Part shown: in pieces, positions 27,820 to 36,368 of the stretch
Numbering within the stretch: the stretch's first letter is position 1
Layout: each line of letters begins with the position of its first letter
Source of the DNA: CAYILR01 sp964364175
GTDB lineage: Bacteria > Bdellovibrionota > UBA1018
Direction of reading: 5' to 3'
DNA length: 53,243 nt
Assembly: GCA_964364175.1 (NCBI GenBank)
Contig: CAYILR010000030.1
Coordinates: 1-53,243, forward strand
Translations under genes and position numbers: made by a program
Notes under the pieces: model-generated
The model's input: the letters and a program-made list of their open reading frames with translations, nothing else
Database searches by the model: none
What the model was told of the DNA's origin: nothing

Positions 27820-28042
27820 GCCTCGCACCTGGTTTGGAAACCCTATTTTATTTTTGGGCTGCCAGTAGTGCTCTATTTGCTGATCCTACAATTCGTCAAT
27901 CCTGAGCGCTGGAGATGGATTGGATTGGGAATTTACTTTGTGATGCTCAATCTGACCATCGGTCGATGGATTGGGACATAGCGCTGCCGCCTATGTTGAA
28001 GCCGGCAGAATTTTATTATTTGCACACTTGTTATTGATGGGA
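27820..28042 (+). pseudogene. GT87 3' remnant, frameshifted and truncated
   Basis: Encodes SHLVWKPYFIFGLPVVLYLL and ERWRWIGLGIYFVMLNLT, matching residues near the end of the intact GT87 protein at 24828-26042. After LNLT, an extra base shifts the frame (TAG at 27978), and GHSAAAYVEAG plus FAHLLLMGL continue in another frame. The copy has no 5' part and ends at the MITE border. DNA divergence from the intact gene is clear, so it is an old duplication or a relic of a related gene. Confidence 0.85.
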
Positions 28043-28230
28043 CTAGGGCGTGTTTTCAAAGTCAGTTTCGAAGCGAAAATTGCAGATTCGAGGCGAAACA
28101 AGGAAGCGGGTCGCGCCAAAACCGGAGCATCCCCGCTGCGGGCTGTGAGGATTTTGGCGCGATTCGCTGACGAAGTTGCAGCCCGAAGATGCAATTTGCA
28201 GCCGAAACTGACTTTGAAAACACGCCCTAG
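28043..28230. mobile_element. 188-bp MITE with perfect 28-bp inverted ends
   Basis: Left end 28043-28070 (starts CTAGGGCGTGTTTTC) and right end 28203-28230 (ends GAAAACACGCCCTAG) are exact inverted repeats of 28 bp. An inner pair (TCGCGCCAAAA near 28110, TTTTGGCGCGA near 28155) extends the palindromic structure. No coding capacity. CTAG or TA at both edges may be target duplication. The ends look like those of IS5-type (IS427 group) elements, but I cannot name a parent element. It cuts the GT87 remnant. Confidence 0.9.
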
Positions 28231-28242
28231 TTTTCAATTGCT

Positions 28243-28779
28243 CTAAAACAACGCCACTATCGCAGTCGCCAACTCATAGTCAGTAGCTTTTTCTGCGACA
28301 TATTGGATCGCAGGATCCAGATCTGCGTATTGCTTGGCTTGCTGCCTGATTTTGAGAACGGTTTCGGAGAAAACAATGTCAGCACTACCGGTTTGAACCA
28401 GCTCTAAAGCACTCGCGCGCGCGCGCTTGATTTGCTCTTGCAAAACAGCCCCATGCTCACGATCACTTTCGCTTGAGCTCAGCTTGTCTGAGGTCCAATC
28501 ACTCGTGTTCTCAAACGGCCGGGTAATCGGACGGGACAATCGGCTGCTGCCACCTCGTCCGTAAGTGATATACAATCCAATTCCAGAAAGCATAAATACC
28601 GCTCCCACACCGGCAGCAATCGCTGCAGGGGGATTCGGACCACCCACCAATATGCTTGCACCGATCACGAAGGTATATACACCGGATTGTACCGAAAGTT
28701 CTCCAAAGCCGGTGTCTGTAGCCAATGCTGGCAGACTGAGGCTGAAGAGCAAAAACAGAGCTGGGATTTTTTTATTCAT
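28243..28779 (-). CDS. Secreted paralogue A, 178 aa, of unknown function
   Basis: Not recognised. A signal peptide (ALFLLFSLSLPALA) is followed by a hydrophobic Gly/Ala-rich stretch (about 33-72, possibly membrane-inserting), a polar Ser-rich linker, and a helical C-terminus ending DPAIQYVAEKATDYELATAIVALF. The same C-terminal pattern ends the next upstream gene. Its own promoter lies between the two genes. The Gly-rich hydrophobic segment followed by a helical tail is reminiscent of small pore-forming or cell-envelope proteins, but nothing proves this. Confidence 0.7.
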   Translation of the reverse strand: MNKKIPALFLLFSLSLPALATDTGFGELSVQSGVYTFVIGASILVGGPNPPAAIAAGVGAVFMLSGIGLYITYGRGGSSRLSRPITRPFENTSDWTSDKLSSSESDREHGAVLQEQIKRARASALELVQTGSADIVFSETVLKIRQQAKQYADLDPAIQYVAEKATDYELATAIVALF

Positions 28780-28802
28780 TAAACGAATTATTTCTGATCA
28801 TT

Positions 28803-28832
28803 TTAATACATTAACTTAATGTGTTAAGTCAA
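28803..28832 (-). promoter_or_regulatory. Promoter with palindrome before paralogue A
   Basis: On the minus strand: -35 TTGACT (28832-28827), 18-base spacer, -10 TATTAA (28808-28803). ACATTAA-C-TTAATGT at 28808-28822 is a perfect palindrome (7+1+7) within the spacer. The same -35 hexamer is found before the CsgG-like gene. Confidence 0.55.
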
Positions 28833-28833
28833 A

Positions 28834-29409
28834 TTAAAACAGCGAAACTATTGCTGCTGCTAACTCGAAGTCTGTCGCTTGCTCTGCCACATAGCGAATC
28901 GCGGGATCTTGATTTGCATACAGAACGGCTTGATGACGAATACTCGAGGCAGTCTCGTCAAAAAGAGCATCTGCTGCTCCTGTTTCCAAAAACTCAGCAG
29001 CGCTCGTGCGAGTATTCTTGATTTGCTCACGCAAAAGCAACGCATTTCTCACGTTCTCGGGATCTGGATCGCCACGATCTTTGCTCGAAACCGAGTCTGT
29101 GGTTTTTCCGGAGGACTGACTTTCAGTCACAACATCATCCCTGGAAGCAATATTCACAACAGCTCCCGTCACAACCAGAAGAGCGCTTACCCCTGCCCCT
29201 GCCATCAAGGGAGCACCAGCTGCACCGCCCCCCAACGCGGCAGCGCTGCTCAACGCAGAGATCACGAGAATACCACCCAAACACATGGAAGAGGCTTCAC
29301 CTACTACGCTGGCACTACAACGCTCAGCTGCAACAACCTCCCGAAAATTCATAAAAGAATGACCTACCACGAGGATCAAGAGCAACTGTGTAATGACATT
29401 TTTATTCAT
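28834..29409 (-). CDS. Secreted paralogue B, 191 aa, of unknown function
   Basis: Not recognised. Signal peptide-like N-terminus; a hydrophobic Gly/Ala-rich region at about 42-85 (ALGGGAAGAPLMAGAGVSALL); a polar linker; and the C-terminal motif DPAIRYVAEQATDFELAAAIVSLF, which matches paralogue A closely while the rest has diverged. A ribosome site (AAGGGAA) precedes the ATG. It starts 12 bases after the CsgG-like gene, so they are co-transcribed. Confidence 0.72.
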   Translation of the reverse strand: MNKNVITQLLLILVVGHSFMNFREVVAAERCSASVVGEASSMCLGGILVISALSSAAALGGGAAGAPLMAGAGVSALLVVTGAVVNIASRDDVVTESQSSGKTTDSVSSKDRGDPDPENVRNALLLREQIKNTRTSAAEFLETGAADALFDETASSIRHQAVLYANQDPAIRYVAEQATDFELAAAIVSLF

Positions 29410-29421
29410 AGTCGATTTCCC

Positions 29422-30348
29422 TTATCGAGCAATTTTTGCGCCAATGGATTCAATCGTAAAATTCCCACCCAGCACGCTTCGAAGTTCGCCCAAGGTTCTG
29501 ATTTCGCCTTCTTTGCTATAACAACGAATAGTTTTGATAATAAATCCATCGCCTTGATTCAAATAATAGAAGTCGTCATCTCGTTTGATATCCGAAATCA
29601 CGAAGCTTACACCGGCCGGAAACACCCGAAGATCTTCTGTTGCATCGCGAGCAAAGACTTCGCAATAATTTCCTGTTACACCCAACGCATATTTATCTCG
29701 GTCACCAAAATACAATCGGGTCTGTTTTGCGGGCAGAAGAATTTTGTTATTAGAGGTCAGCTTCAATAACCCAACTTGAGGCAACTCAAGTCCTTCGAGA
29801 CTAAGGCCTTCTAGATTTTGCTGTTGAACCTGATCATACTGAACTACACTGCCGGTACTTTGGAGTGACTCGCCAGTCAACTCTGCCATGATCTGAGTAA
29901 TCAGCTCTCCTTCGGCATCCGAGCTCTTAGGATTAAGAATTCCTGGCCAAACGTTTTCAATTTCACCAGTTTTCACATCCAGCAATCTCACGGTGTAACC
30001 TGCAGCATTTTTTTCTACTCGAAGCACTTTTTGCGCTCCCAAAAGATAACCAATTTCCACTGAGTTATCGGTCAGACCCAATTGCTGCACCGCTTGCTCT
30101 CGTAGCACATTTTTTCTGGATCTCATGGAAGTGACTTTGAAATAGTTTTGAAACGTCAGCGCTCGTTCGAGACGTGCAACAAAACTTGCAGCATCCGGAT
30201 CATAATATCCCACACCGATCACTGTACGTTTGCTCAGAACGTGAGAATCAGAGACTTTGCCTTCTTCAGCTCTCTTTGAGCCTGCGGCAAAACTCGAATC
30301 AGACAAAACTGGATTTAACAAAAAAGATAAAACAATGCCTAAAATCAT
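29422..30348 (-). CDS. CsgG/FlgT-like exported protein
   Basis: About 308 residues. The ATG at 30348 gives a proper signal peptide (ILGIVLSFLLNPVLSDSSFA) and lies downstream of a good promoter; the in-frame start at 30402 sits inside that promoter and is rejected. VIGVGYYDPDAASFVARLERAL, SRKNVLREQAVQQLGL, LGAQKVLRVEKN and YTVRLLDVKTGEI follow the usual order of the CsgG/FlgT-type periplasmic domain. The C-terminal part (YFGDRDKYALGV, then a short YYLNQGDGF motif) is not recognised. The family acts at the outer membrane or flagellar base; the role here is unknown. Confidence 0.6.
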   Translation of the reverse strand: MILGIVLSFLLNPVLSDSSFAAGSKRAEEGKVSDSHVLSKRTVIGVGYYDPDAASFVARLERALTFQNYFKVTSMRSRKNVLREQAVQQLGLTDNSVEIGYLLGAQKVLRVEKNAAGYTVRLLDVKTGEIENVWPGILNPKSSDAEGELITQIMAELTGESLQSTGSVVQYDQVQQQNLEGLSLEGLELPQVGLLKLTSNNKILLPAKQTRLYFGDRDKYALGVTGNYCEVFARDATEDLRVFPAGVSFVISDIKRDDDFYYLNQGDGFIIKTIRCYSKEGEIRTLGELRSVLGGNFTIESIGAKIAR

Positions 30349-30373
30349 AATAAACCACTCCAATACGAGGCGC

Positions 30374-30415
30374 TTATATCTCGATTTAATGCATATAGTC
30401 AATTTATTAAATTGA
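30374..30415 (-). promoter_or_regulatory. Promoter with palindrome before the CsgG-like gene
   Basis: On the minus strand: -35 TTGACT (30402-30397), 17-base spacer, -10 ATATAA (30379-30374). A perfect palindrome TCAATTT-ATT-AAATTGA spans 30399-30415 and overlaps the -35 box. This fits a repressor site. Confidence 0.6.
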
Positions 30416-30446
30416 TTAGTTTAATATTTCTGACGTTCGACCTGCT

Positions 30447-31592
30447 TTAAGCAAACACGTTCCGAGCATGTTGAACCAAAAACAATCGAAAAAGCGGGTC
30501 CGTAATCCGTACGCCCGAGACATCACGATCCAAAACCCCTTGGTTAATCAATCTCTCTGTGGCTGCCCGTACCGCAGTGGCACTGACCTGTGTTTTTGTA
30601 ATAAAAGCTGTCGAACCTATGGAAGCGACGGGTTGATCAACAGCGATAGCCAGGAGAATCCGGCTTTCTTTTTCGGAGAACTCCCTCAAACGTTCGTGAT
30701 AACGGCTGGATTTTTGCTTGAGCAGATCACTGAGATGATTTTTCAAAATCGTTTCAGTCAGAGTACATGGCTCACTCGCCTGAACGATCCAACTGCAATA
30801 TTCTTGGATGGCATTGGGAACATCACCCATCAGACTGCAGATCAGCTGGACTTCCGGCAGGTGGATACGAATTTTATGAGGAGCGAATCGCTCTTGAAGA
30901 TAACCAAGCCATTCTTCGCTGGGGATAGGCCCAAAACTGAGGTCACTTCCAAAAGCATAAAATGGACGGCGTTCGTTCTGAATCATCTCTCTCAGAACAT
31001 GGTTTTTGGAACCAGACAAAATAACAGAGGTTCGTGTCAGGCTTTGCAATTCTTCTCTCAGTTTCGACTCGAGTCCATCCACTGCTACAATATCTTGAAA
31101 CTCATCCAGAATCAGCAAAGTAGCATGATCTTGAGATAGGTTTTGGATCGCTTTAAAAAGCGCATGCACAGTTTTCACCGGATCCTTCCCCCCTCCCTTC
31201 AAGCTCAAGATAGGGTGGGAAGTCAGTGGATCAAATTCCATCTGGACTTGAAACCCACTGAGATATTCTTTGATGGATTCAACAAATCGAGAAAAAGTGG
31301 CTTTTTCGGACAACCCAATCTCAAGAGCCTCTTGAAAACGAATTCTGAAATCCTCAAGCGATTTGACCTGAAACAAATCACAGTAGAAGGCAAATCCCTT
31401 TTCTTTGTGTGTTTTTTTGAAATCCGTAAGAATGACGTTTTTCAGGATGGAGGTTTTCCCAAATCTTCTCGGTCCAAAAACAACCCCTCGCCCCGAGGAT
31501 GCGACCCATTTTTTTAGGGTTTTAATCTCTTGAGTCCGATTGCATACATCGGATTTTTCAAGCAATTGGCCAAATTTAAATATCTTCTCCAT
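30447..31592 (-). CDS. AAA ATPase of the Arch_ATPase-like type, second copy
   Basis: About 381 residues. Walker A is GPRRFGKTS (about residue 40), Walker B is LLILDEFQDI (about 145), followed by SVILSGSKNHVLREMI. The C-terminus forms a winged helix (FSEKESRILLAIAVDQP, then QVSATAVRAATERLINQGV). I prefer ATG 31592; ATG 31616 is an alternative, just next to the palindrome. It shares the layout of the ATPase at 26077 but little sequence. It is transcribed in the same direction as the CsgG-like gene, 98 bases before that gene's start, and could drive the cluster. Confidence 0.85.
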   Translation of the reverse strand: MEKIFKFGQLLEKSDVCNRTQEIKTLKKWVASSGRGVVFGPRRFGKTSILKNVILTDFKKTHKEKGFAFYCDLFQVKSLEDFRIRFQEALEIGLSEKATFSRFVESIKEYLSGFQVQMEFDPLTSHPILSLKGGGKDPVKTVHALFKAIQNLSQDHATLLILDEFQDIVAVDGLESKLREELQSLTRTSVILSGSKNHVLREMIQNERRPFYAFGSDLSFGPIPSEEWLGYLQERFAPHKIRIHLPEVQLICSLMGDVPNAIQEYCSWIVQASEPCTLTETILKNHLSDLLKQKSSRYHERLREFSEKESRILLAIAVDQPVASIGSTAFITKTQVSATAVRAATERLINQGVLDRDVSGVRITDPLFRLFLVQHARNVFA

Positions 31593-31618
31593 AGGGTCAA
31601 TTTCAGAATAACTCATTA

Positions 31619-31673
31619 CACTAAAAAATAGCAACTATATTTTAGACACTATTTTTTAGTGGCTACATTTTAG
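31619..31673 (-). promoter_or_regulatory. Palindromic control region of the AAA ATPase
   Basis: CACTAAAAAATAG (31619-31631) and CTATTTTTTAGTG (31649-31661) form a perfect 13-bp inverted repeat with a 17-base spacer. A near-identical direct repeat, CTATATTTTAG (31635-31645) and CTACATTTTAG (31663-31673), is interleaved with it. Position directly before the coding start suggests an operator. Confidence 0.65.
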
Positions 31674-31687
31674 TCGAACTACCAGGA

Positions 31688-33442
31688 TCAGAATTTAGAG
31701 CGTTCGGCACCGACCCGTTTGGTCACTTCCTGAACCAAACCTTCCAGCAGAACCATATTCATCGGCTCGCGACCATCGCGGTACTTGAACTCGACCGAAC
31801 CTTGCTCCAACGTTTTGGGCGAAAGTGTGATCCGAAAAGGCATACCCATCAAGTCAGCATCTGCAAACTGCGATCCGGCCTTTGCGTCCCTGTCGTCGAA
31901 AAGAACCTCAACACCTGCGGCCTGAAACTCTTTGTAAAGCTGCTCGGCCTTGGCTTTGACGGCTTCTTCCTTGTAATTGATGACACACATGTGCAACTGA
32001 AACGGCGCCACGGTGATCGGGAAAATCACCCCGAAATCATCGTGCGATTCTTCAATCACGGAGGGCAGCAATCGAGTCACGCCGATGCCGTAGCAGCCCA
32101 TCACATGATTCTGCGCCTTTCCGTTGTTATCCAGGAAAGTACAATTCATGGATTTTGAATATTTAGTGCCTAGATGAAAAATATTCCCAATCTCAATTCC
32201 ACGAGACTCCTGCATCGCCGATCCACAGGTCGGACAAGGATCGCCAGTACGAGCTGCTGTCACTTCACCTTTGCGAACGCGCTTGCTCTGCTCGGGACTC
32301 AACGTCGCCAAGAAGTCTCGCTCGATCTCGAATCCCTTCCAGTGATAATCAGCCTCGTTCGCGCCAGTCACTACTCCCTGCGCACCTTGAACAGAAGAAT
32401 CCACCACGACCCAACACTGATCTAGCTTGAGTCCCTTAGGCCCGGTCGAGCCTGGCACTCCGCCAGCCACTGCGATCACCGCATCTTTAGCTGGATAGAC
32501 AGCAAACCCCATGAGCGTCCGTAACTTCGCCTCAACGACTTCCAAATCTCCACGCACAAAAACAAACACCGGCACCGCCTCGGCTGTCTGAAAAATCACG
32601 GCCTTGGCTGTGTCCTCGGTTTTTATTCCGATTCCTTTGACCAAGTCCGCAATCGTCTTCATCCCAGGAGTGTGAATTTTCTCAAGCTGCGTTGACGGAT
32701 TCTGCGTCACTTTGTGCTTCGTCACCGCGACTTCAAAATTCGCGCGGTAGTCACAAGACGAAGAAGAACAAATCATCAGCTTGTCCTCACCTGTCGGAAC
32801 CAGCAACTGAAACTCGTGAGAGAAACTTCCGCCGAACATTCCGTTGTCACTCTGAACGCTGACGACTTTTTTCAGTCCACAACGTTTAAAAATTTTCTCA
32901 TACGCCACATGCACGCGATCGTAATACTTCTGCAGATCTTCCTCAGACACGTGAAAACTATATCCATCCTTCATGATGAATTCGCGCGAACGAATAATCC
33001 CGCCACGAGGGCGAGGCTCGTCGCGATACTTGTTCTGGATCTGATACATCATCGCAGGCAGTTGTTTGTAGCTGGTCAACTCCGTCCGAGCCAAGTACAC
33101 GACCGGTTCCTCGTGAGTCATGTTCAAGACCATGGGCTTGCTGTTGCGATCCTCGAACCGAAACATCTCTTTGCCGATCGCGCTGTATCGGCCGCTTTCC
33201 TTCCAAAGCTCCGCAGGAGCCATGCAGGACATCGAGATCTCTTGGCCTTCAACGGCGTTCATCTCCTCGCGGATGATCTGCTCGATCTTTGCGACCGCGC
33301 GCCACCCCAGAGGCAAGAACCCATAAACCCCGGCCGTATATTGGCGCATCATCCCCGATCGCAACATGTACCGATGGCTGGGCAGCTCAGCATCTTTGGG
33401 AGTGTCTCTGACTGTTCTTCCAACTAATTGAGAAAGGCGCAT
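31688..33442 (-). CDS. proS: Prolyl-tRNA synthetase
   Basis: A 584-residue bacterial-type (ProS type 1) class II aminoacyl-tRNA synthetase that charges tRNA-Pro. Motif 1 region GFLPLGWRAVAKIEQII, motif 2 around YQIQNKYRDEPRPRGGIIRSREF, and motif 3 region YGIGVTRLLPSVIEE are in order; an editing insertion (about 225-405) and a C-terminal anticodon-binding domain (PFQLHMCVINYK) complete the usual architecture, so length is normal. It diverges from the transaldolase gene. Confidence 0.97.
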   Translation of the reverse strand: MRLSQLVGRTVRDTPKDAELPSHRYMLRSGMMRQYTAGVYGFLPLGWRAVAKIEQIIREEMNAVEGQEISMSCMAPAELWKESGRYSAIGKEMFRFEDRNSKPMVLNMTHEEPVVYLARTELTSYKQLPAMMYQIQNKYRDEPRPRGGIIRSREFIMKDGYSFHVSEEDLQKYYDRVHVAYEKIFKRCGLKKVVSVQSDNGMFGGSFSHEFQLLVPTGEDKLMICSSSSCDYRANFEVAVTKHKVTQNPSTQLEKIHTPGMKTIADLVKGIGIKTEDTAKAVIFQTAEAVPVFVFVRGDLEVVEAKLRTLMGFAVYPAKDAVIAVAGGVPGSTGPKGLKLDQCWVVVDSSVQGAQGVVTGANEADYHWKGFEIERDFLATLSPEQSKRVRKGEVTAARTGDPCPTCGSAMQESRGIEIGNIFHLGTKYSKSMNCTFLDNNGKAQNHVMGCYGIGVTRLLPSVIEESHDDFGVIFPITVAPFQLHMCVINYKEEAVKAKAEQLYKEFQAAGVEVLFDDRDAKAGSQFADADLMGMPFRITLSPKTLEQGSVEFKYRDGREPMNMVLLEGLVQEVTKRVGAERSKF

Positions 33443-33503
33443 AGGGCACGATTAACCCAGGAAAGTGTTTTTTCAAAAGGCGATTTTGTGTTACTCGGCT
33501 CCT

Positions 33504-34205
33504 ATGAATATCAAAATTTACTGCGATGGCGCTGATCGCACCTCCATGCTGGAAATGAACTCTAACCCTAAAATCCAAGGGATGACCACCAATCCGAGCC
33601 TCATGAAGAAAGCTGGAATCAAAGACTATCCCGCATTCTGCAAAGACATCCTCTCCGAAATCCGTGAAAAACCGATTTCCTTTGAAGTCTTCGCCGACGA
33701 ACTACCCGAAATGCATCGCCAAGCTCTCGAGATCGCAAAATGGGGCAAGAACATCTATGTGAAAATTCCCGTCACAAACTCCAAAGGCCAATCCTGCGCG
33801 TCGTTGATCCGAGAACTCTCACTCCAGGGCATCAAACTGAATGTCACCGCCGTACTCACTTTGGAACAATGCACCGAAGTCTGCGCTGCTCTCAAAGGTG
33901 GCGCACCCTCGATCCTCTCTGTGTTTGCAGGTCGAGTTGCAGACACGGGGCGAGATCCAAAACCCCTCATGGCCAAAGCCCTCGAAATTTGTCGTTCCAC
34001 AGATCGTTCGATCGAGCTTCTCTGGGCCAGCACGCGTGAGGCGTTCAATATCGTCGAGGCAGATCAAATCGGCTGCCACATTATTACAGTTCCATTCGAT
34101 ATTTTAAAGAAAATGAGTCTTTTCAACAAAGATCTCAAGCAATTGAGCTTAGAAACCGTTCAGATGTTTAAGGCCGATTCGGAGGCGGCGGGATTTAAGA
34201 TGTAG
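33504..34205 (+). CDS. Transaldolase-family protein
   Basis: A 233-residue member of the small (TalC/F6P aldolase-like) transaldolase group in the non-oxidative pentose phosphate branch. Seen: KIYCDGADRTSMLEM, MTTNPSLMKKAG, YVKIPVTNSKG with the Schiff-base Lys (K87), LNVTAVLTLEQ, SVFAGRVADTGRDP and LWASTREAFN. ATG 33504 begins the conserved core; an upstream TTG is rejected. Small-type transaldolases are usually about 215-230 residues. A glycosyltransferase gene follows eight bases later. Confidence 0.88.
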   Translation: MNIKIYCDGADRTSMLEMNSNPKIQGMTTNPSLMKKAGIKDYPAFCKDILSEIREKPISFEVFADELPEMHRQALEIAKWGKNIYVKIPVTNSKGQSCASLIRELSLQGIKLNVTAVLTLEQCTEVCAALKGGAPSILSVFAGRVADTGRDPKPLMAKALEICRSTDRSIELLWASTREAFNIVEADQIGCHIITVPFDILKKMSLFNKDLKQLSLETVQMFKADSEAAGFKM

Positions 34206-34213
34206 CTCTTACG

Positions 34214-35347
34214 ATGGAACCTATTCTCTTCCTCACACAGGAATTTCCATTTCCAGCGACTCATGGCAGCAAAATCCGTGACCTGCAGATCCTTCGCGCA
34301 CTGGGCGAACACCGCAAAGTCGAACTCATCTGTTTTAAAAATCCCAATGATGCGTTTCGTGAACCCACGGTGCCCACATCCATCCCACTTCAAAAACTCA
34401 CCTGGGTGACCCCCTCTCACGAGTCTGTGACCCAAGCATTCAAAGAGGCCCGATCCCGCTGCTCCATCCTTTGGGCATCACAATGTCAGGTTGCGCCCTA
34501 CCTCAAGGCGGCCAAGGAACTCGACTATTCGATTATTTGGGACGCCAATGCCGTTCAGAGCAAAATTACTTTTGAGAGCGCTCTGAAATCCATTTTCACT
34601 TGGTACAAAATCCCTCGAGCATTTCGGCAACTTTTTCAGGAGCGACGAACTGGAAAAATTGCAAAACTCATCATCGTGTCCTCCGAACTCGAAGCATTCC
34701 GAATGCAACGTCTGGTCCCCGCTGCCAAGGTTCGCGTGATTCCGAATTGTATCGATTTGGAAAACTACGCAGACGCTCGCAATCACCCGGGATCCACTTT
34801 GTTTTTTTCTGGCAGCCTCGACCAATTCCCAAACATCGAAGCCTTGCGCTGGTTCTTGGACGAAATTCTTCCACGCATCAAGGGCGCGATGGGAGACGCT
34901 CTTCCAAAAATCGTCGTGGCCGGCTCCAACCCTTCCTCCGAACTCACGGTCAGCCTTCGAAAAGCAGGAATCGAAATCGAGGCCAATCCCGCGTCCGTCC
35001 TGCCGTTTTTACAGGAAGCGTCTGTGGTTTTTGTGCCCATTCGTTCCGGCGGCGGCACTCGTCATAAAATTTTGGAGGCCATGGCCGCAGGAAAAGCTGT
35101 CGTCTCGACCGGCAAAGGCGCCGAGGGACTGGAACTTGCGCCCTGCTTTGATATCTGGATCGCCAACTCGCCCGATCCTTTTGCAAAACATATCGTGAAG
35201 TTATTGAGAAACCCAAAACTCCGAAACGAAACCGGAGCCAATGGCCTCAAACACATTGAGAATCGTTACGATTGGGAATGCATCCGGCACAAAATCGCAG
35301 AAATCGCAGATCTCCTCAAACGACCAAGTTCTTCTGGAGGCGTTTGA
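34214..35347 (+). CDS. GT4-family glycosyltransferase
   Basis: 377 residues with GT-B fold. The N-terminal domain begins ILFLTQEFPFPATHGSKIRD; the C-terminal donor domain has VRVIPNCIDLENY, LFFSGSLDQFPNIEALRWF, and the E-x7-E region IRSGGGTRHKILEAMAAG (nucleotide-sugar binding). It probably adds a sugar to an envelope glycan. Its 3' end overlaps the convergent DedA gene by 32 bases. Confidence 0.9.
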   Translation: MEPILFLTQEFPFPATHGSKIRDLQILRALGEHRKVELICFKNPNDAFREPTVPTSIPLQKLTWVTPSHESVTQAFKEARSRCSILWASQCQVAPYLKAAKELDYSIIWDANAVQSKITFESALKSIFTWYKIPRAFRQLFQERRTGKIAKLIIVSSELEAFRMQRLVPAAKVRVIPNCIDLENYADARNHPGSTLFFSGSLDQFPNIEALRWFLDEILPRIKGAMGDALPKIVVAGSNPSSELTVSLRKAGIEIEANPASVLPFLQEASVVFVPIRSGGGTRHKILEAMAAGKAVVSTGKGAEGLELAPCFDIWIANSPDPFAKHIVKLLRNPKLRNETGANGLKHIENRYDWECIRHKIAEIADLLKRPSSSGGV

Positions 35348-35963
35348 TTTTCATTCCCACGACCACACCATAAAGCACAGCAATCAACAACACCGCTGCA
35401 ATGAACCAGATCAGCTGACTCTTGATCACTGCCGACATTTGCTCAGGAGATTGCAGTAGCTCCGGGTGCTCTCCAATCACTCGCCCACCAAACCAAGACA
35501 GGATCGTACACCACAAGCCTGCACCCACAGTCGTCACAACACTGAATGCACCGAATGACATTTTGAAAACACCGGCAGGAATCGAAATCAGATGCCTCAC
35601 GACCGGCATCAACCGTGCAATAAAGATTCCGGGCAGCCCGTAGTCTTGAACCCAGCGCTCAGCCAAATCGAGTTTTTGCTCAGAAAGCAGAAAATATTTT
35701 CCGTACTTTCGAACCAGAGGCGCACCTGCCAAGCGGGCTACCCAATAGGTAATCGCCGATCCCAAGTAGCTGCCTAGAGTCCCAGCCCCCACCACTCCCC
35801 AAAAACTCATTTTTCCTTGGGCGGCCCAAAAAGCCGCAGGAGGCATCACGATTTCGGATGGAACGGGAAAAATTGAACTCTCCATGGCCATCAGGATGAT
35901 CACTCCGCCGTAACCCCACTGCTCCACCCAATGAAACCAGACCTTGATCAATTCATGTAACAT
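35316..35963 (-). CDS. DedA-family membrane protein
   Basis: A 215-residue DedA/SNARE-associated protein, likely a lipid scramblase or polyprenyl-phosphate flippase of the inner membrane. Seen: IFPVPSEIVMPPAAFWAAQ, the family motif FIARLMPVVRHLISIPAG with its Arg residues, and a C-terminal helix. The ATG at 35963 is preferred to a TTG at 35984. Confidence 0.9.
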   Translation of the reverse strand: MLHELIKVWFHWVEQWGYGGVIILMAMESSIFPVPSEIVMPPAAFWAAQGKMSFWGVVGAGTLGSYLGSAITYWVARLAGAPLVRKYGKYFLLSEQKLDLAERWVQDYGLPGIFIARLMPVVRHLISIPAGVFKMSFGAFSVVTTVGAGLWCTILSWFGGRVIGEHPELLQSPEQMSAVIKSQLIWFIAAVLLIAVLYGVVVGMKIKRLQKNLVV

Positions 35964-36023
35964 ATGGAAAAGACCGTAACTCAAGCGAGAAGCAGTCTCC
36001 AGGAATTTTTTTGCTATCGAACC

Positions 36024-36368
36024 CTAATCGAACTGAGGTCCAGACAAGCTATAAATATAGACTTCAAAAGCAGCCTCCAACTCACTCATGAGTTGTCTGT
36101 CTTTTTGCTGCAGTTCTTTGCCCGTTTTTTTCAAAATCTCAATGGCTTGGGCCAAGAGTTCCGTCATCGGTCCACCCAAGATAAACGCTGCCGCATCTTC
36201 TCCAGCCATCAAAACCACTCGCTTTTCGTCGTCACCCCATGTTTCAGATAGGTCCGAAGTGGTTCCAAACGGACTCAGAGCTGATCGAACCAATGATTCA
36301 GTCAGGATCGACGTAGACGCAGAAGCAAACACATTACTGCTAAAAACAACTAAAACAATTAAATACAT
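36024..36368 (-). CDS. Small exported protein, 114 aa
   Basis: A signal peptide (YLIVLVVFSSNVFASA) precedes a region with FILGGPMTELLAQAIEILKKTG and a C-terminus with ELEAAFEVYIYSL. The end is faintly like the AAIVSLF ends of the two paralogues at 28-29 kb. Function unknown. Longer in-frame starts upstream to 36530 would remove the signal peptide and overlap the next gene's upstream region, so they are rejected. Confidence 0.6.
   Translation of the reverse strand: MYLIVLVVFSSNVFASASTSILTESLVRSALSPFGTTSDLSETWGDDEKRVVLMAGEDAAAFILGGPMTELLAQAIEILKKTGKELQQKDRQLMSELEAAFEVYIYSLSGPQFD

Noticed and set aside
32714..33427. 237-residue plus-strand frame
   Set aside because: It is antisense to proS, which is certain.
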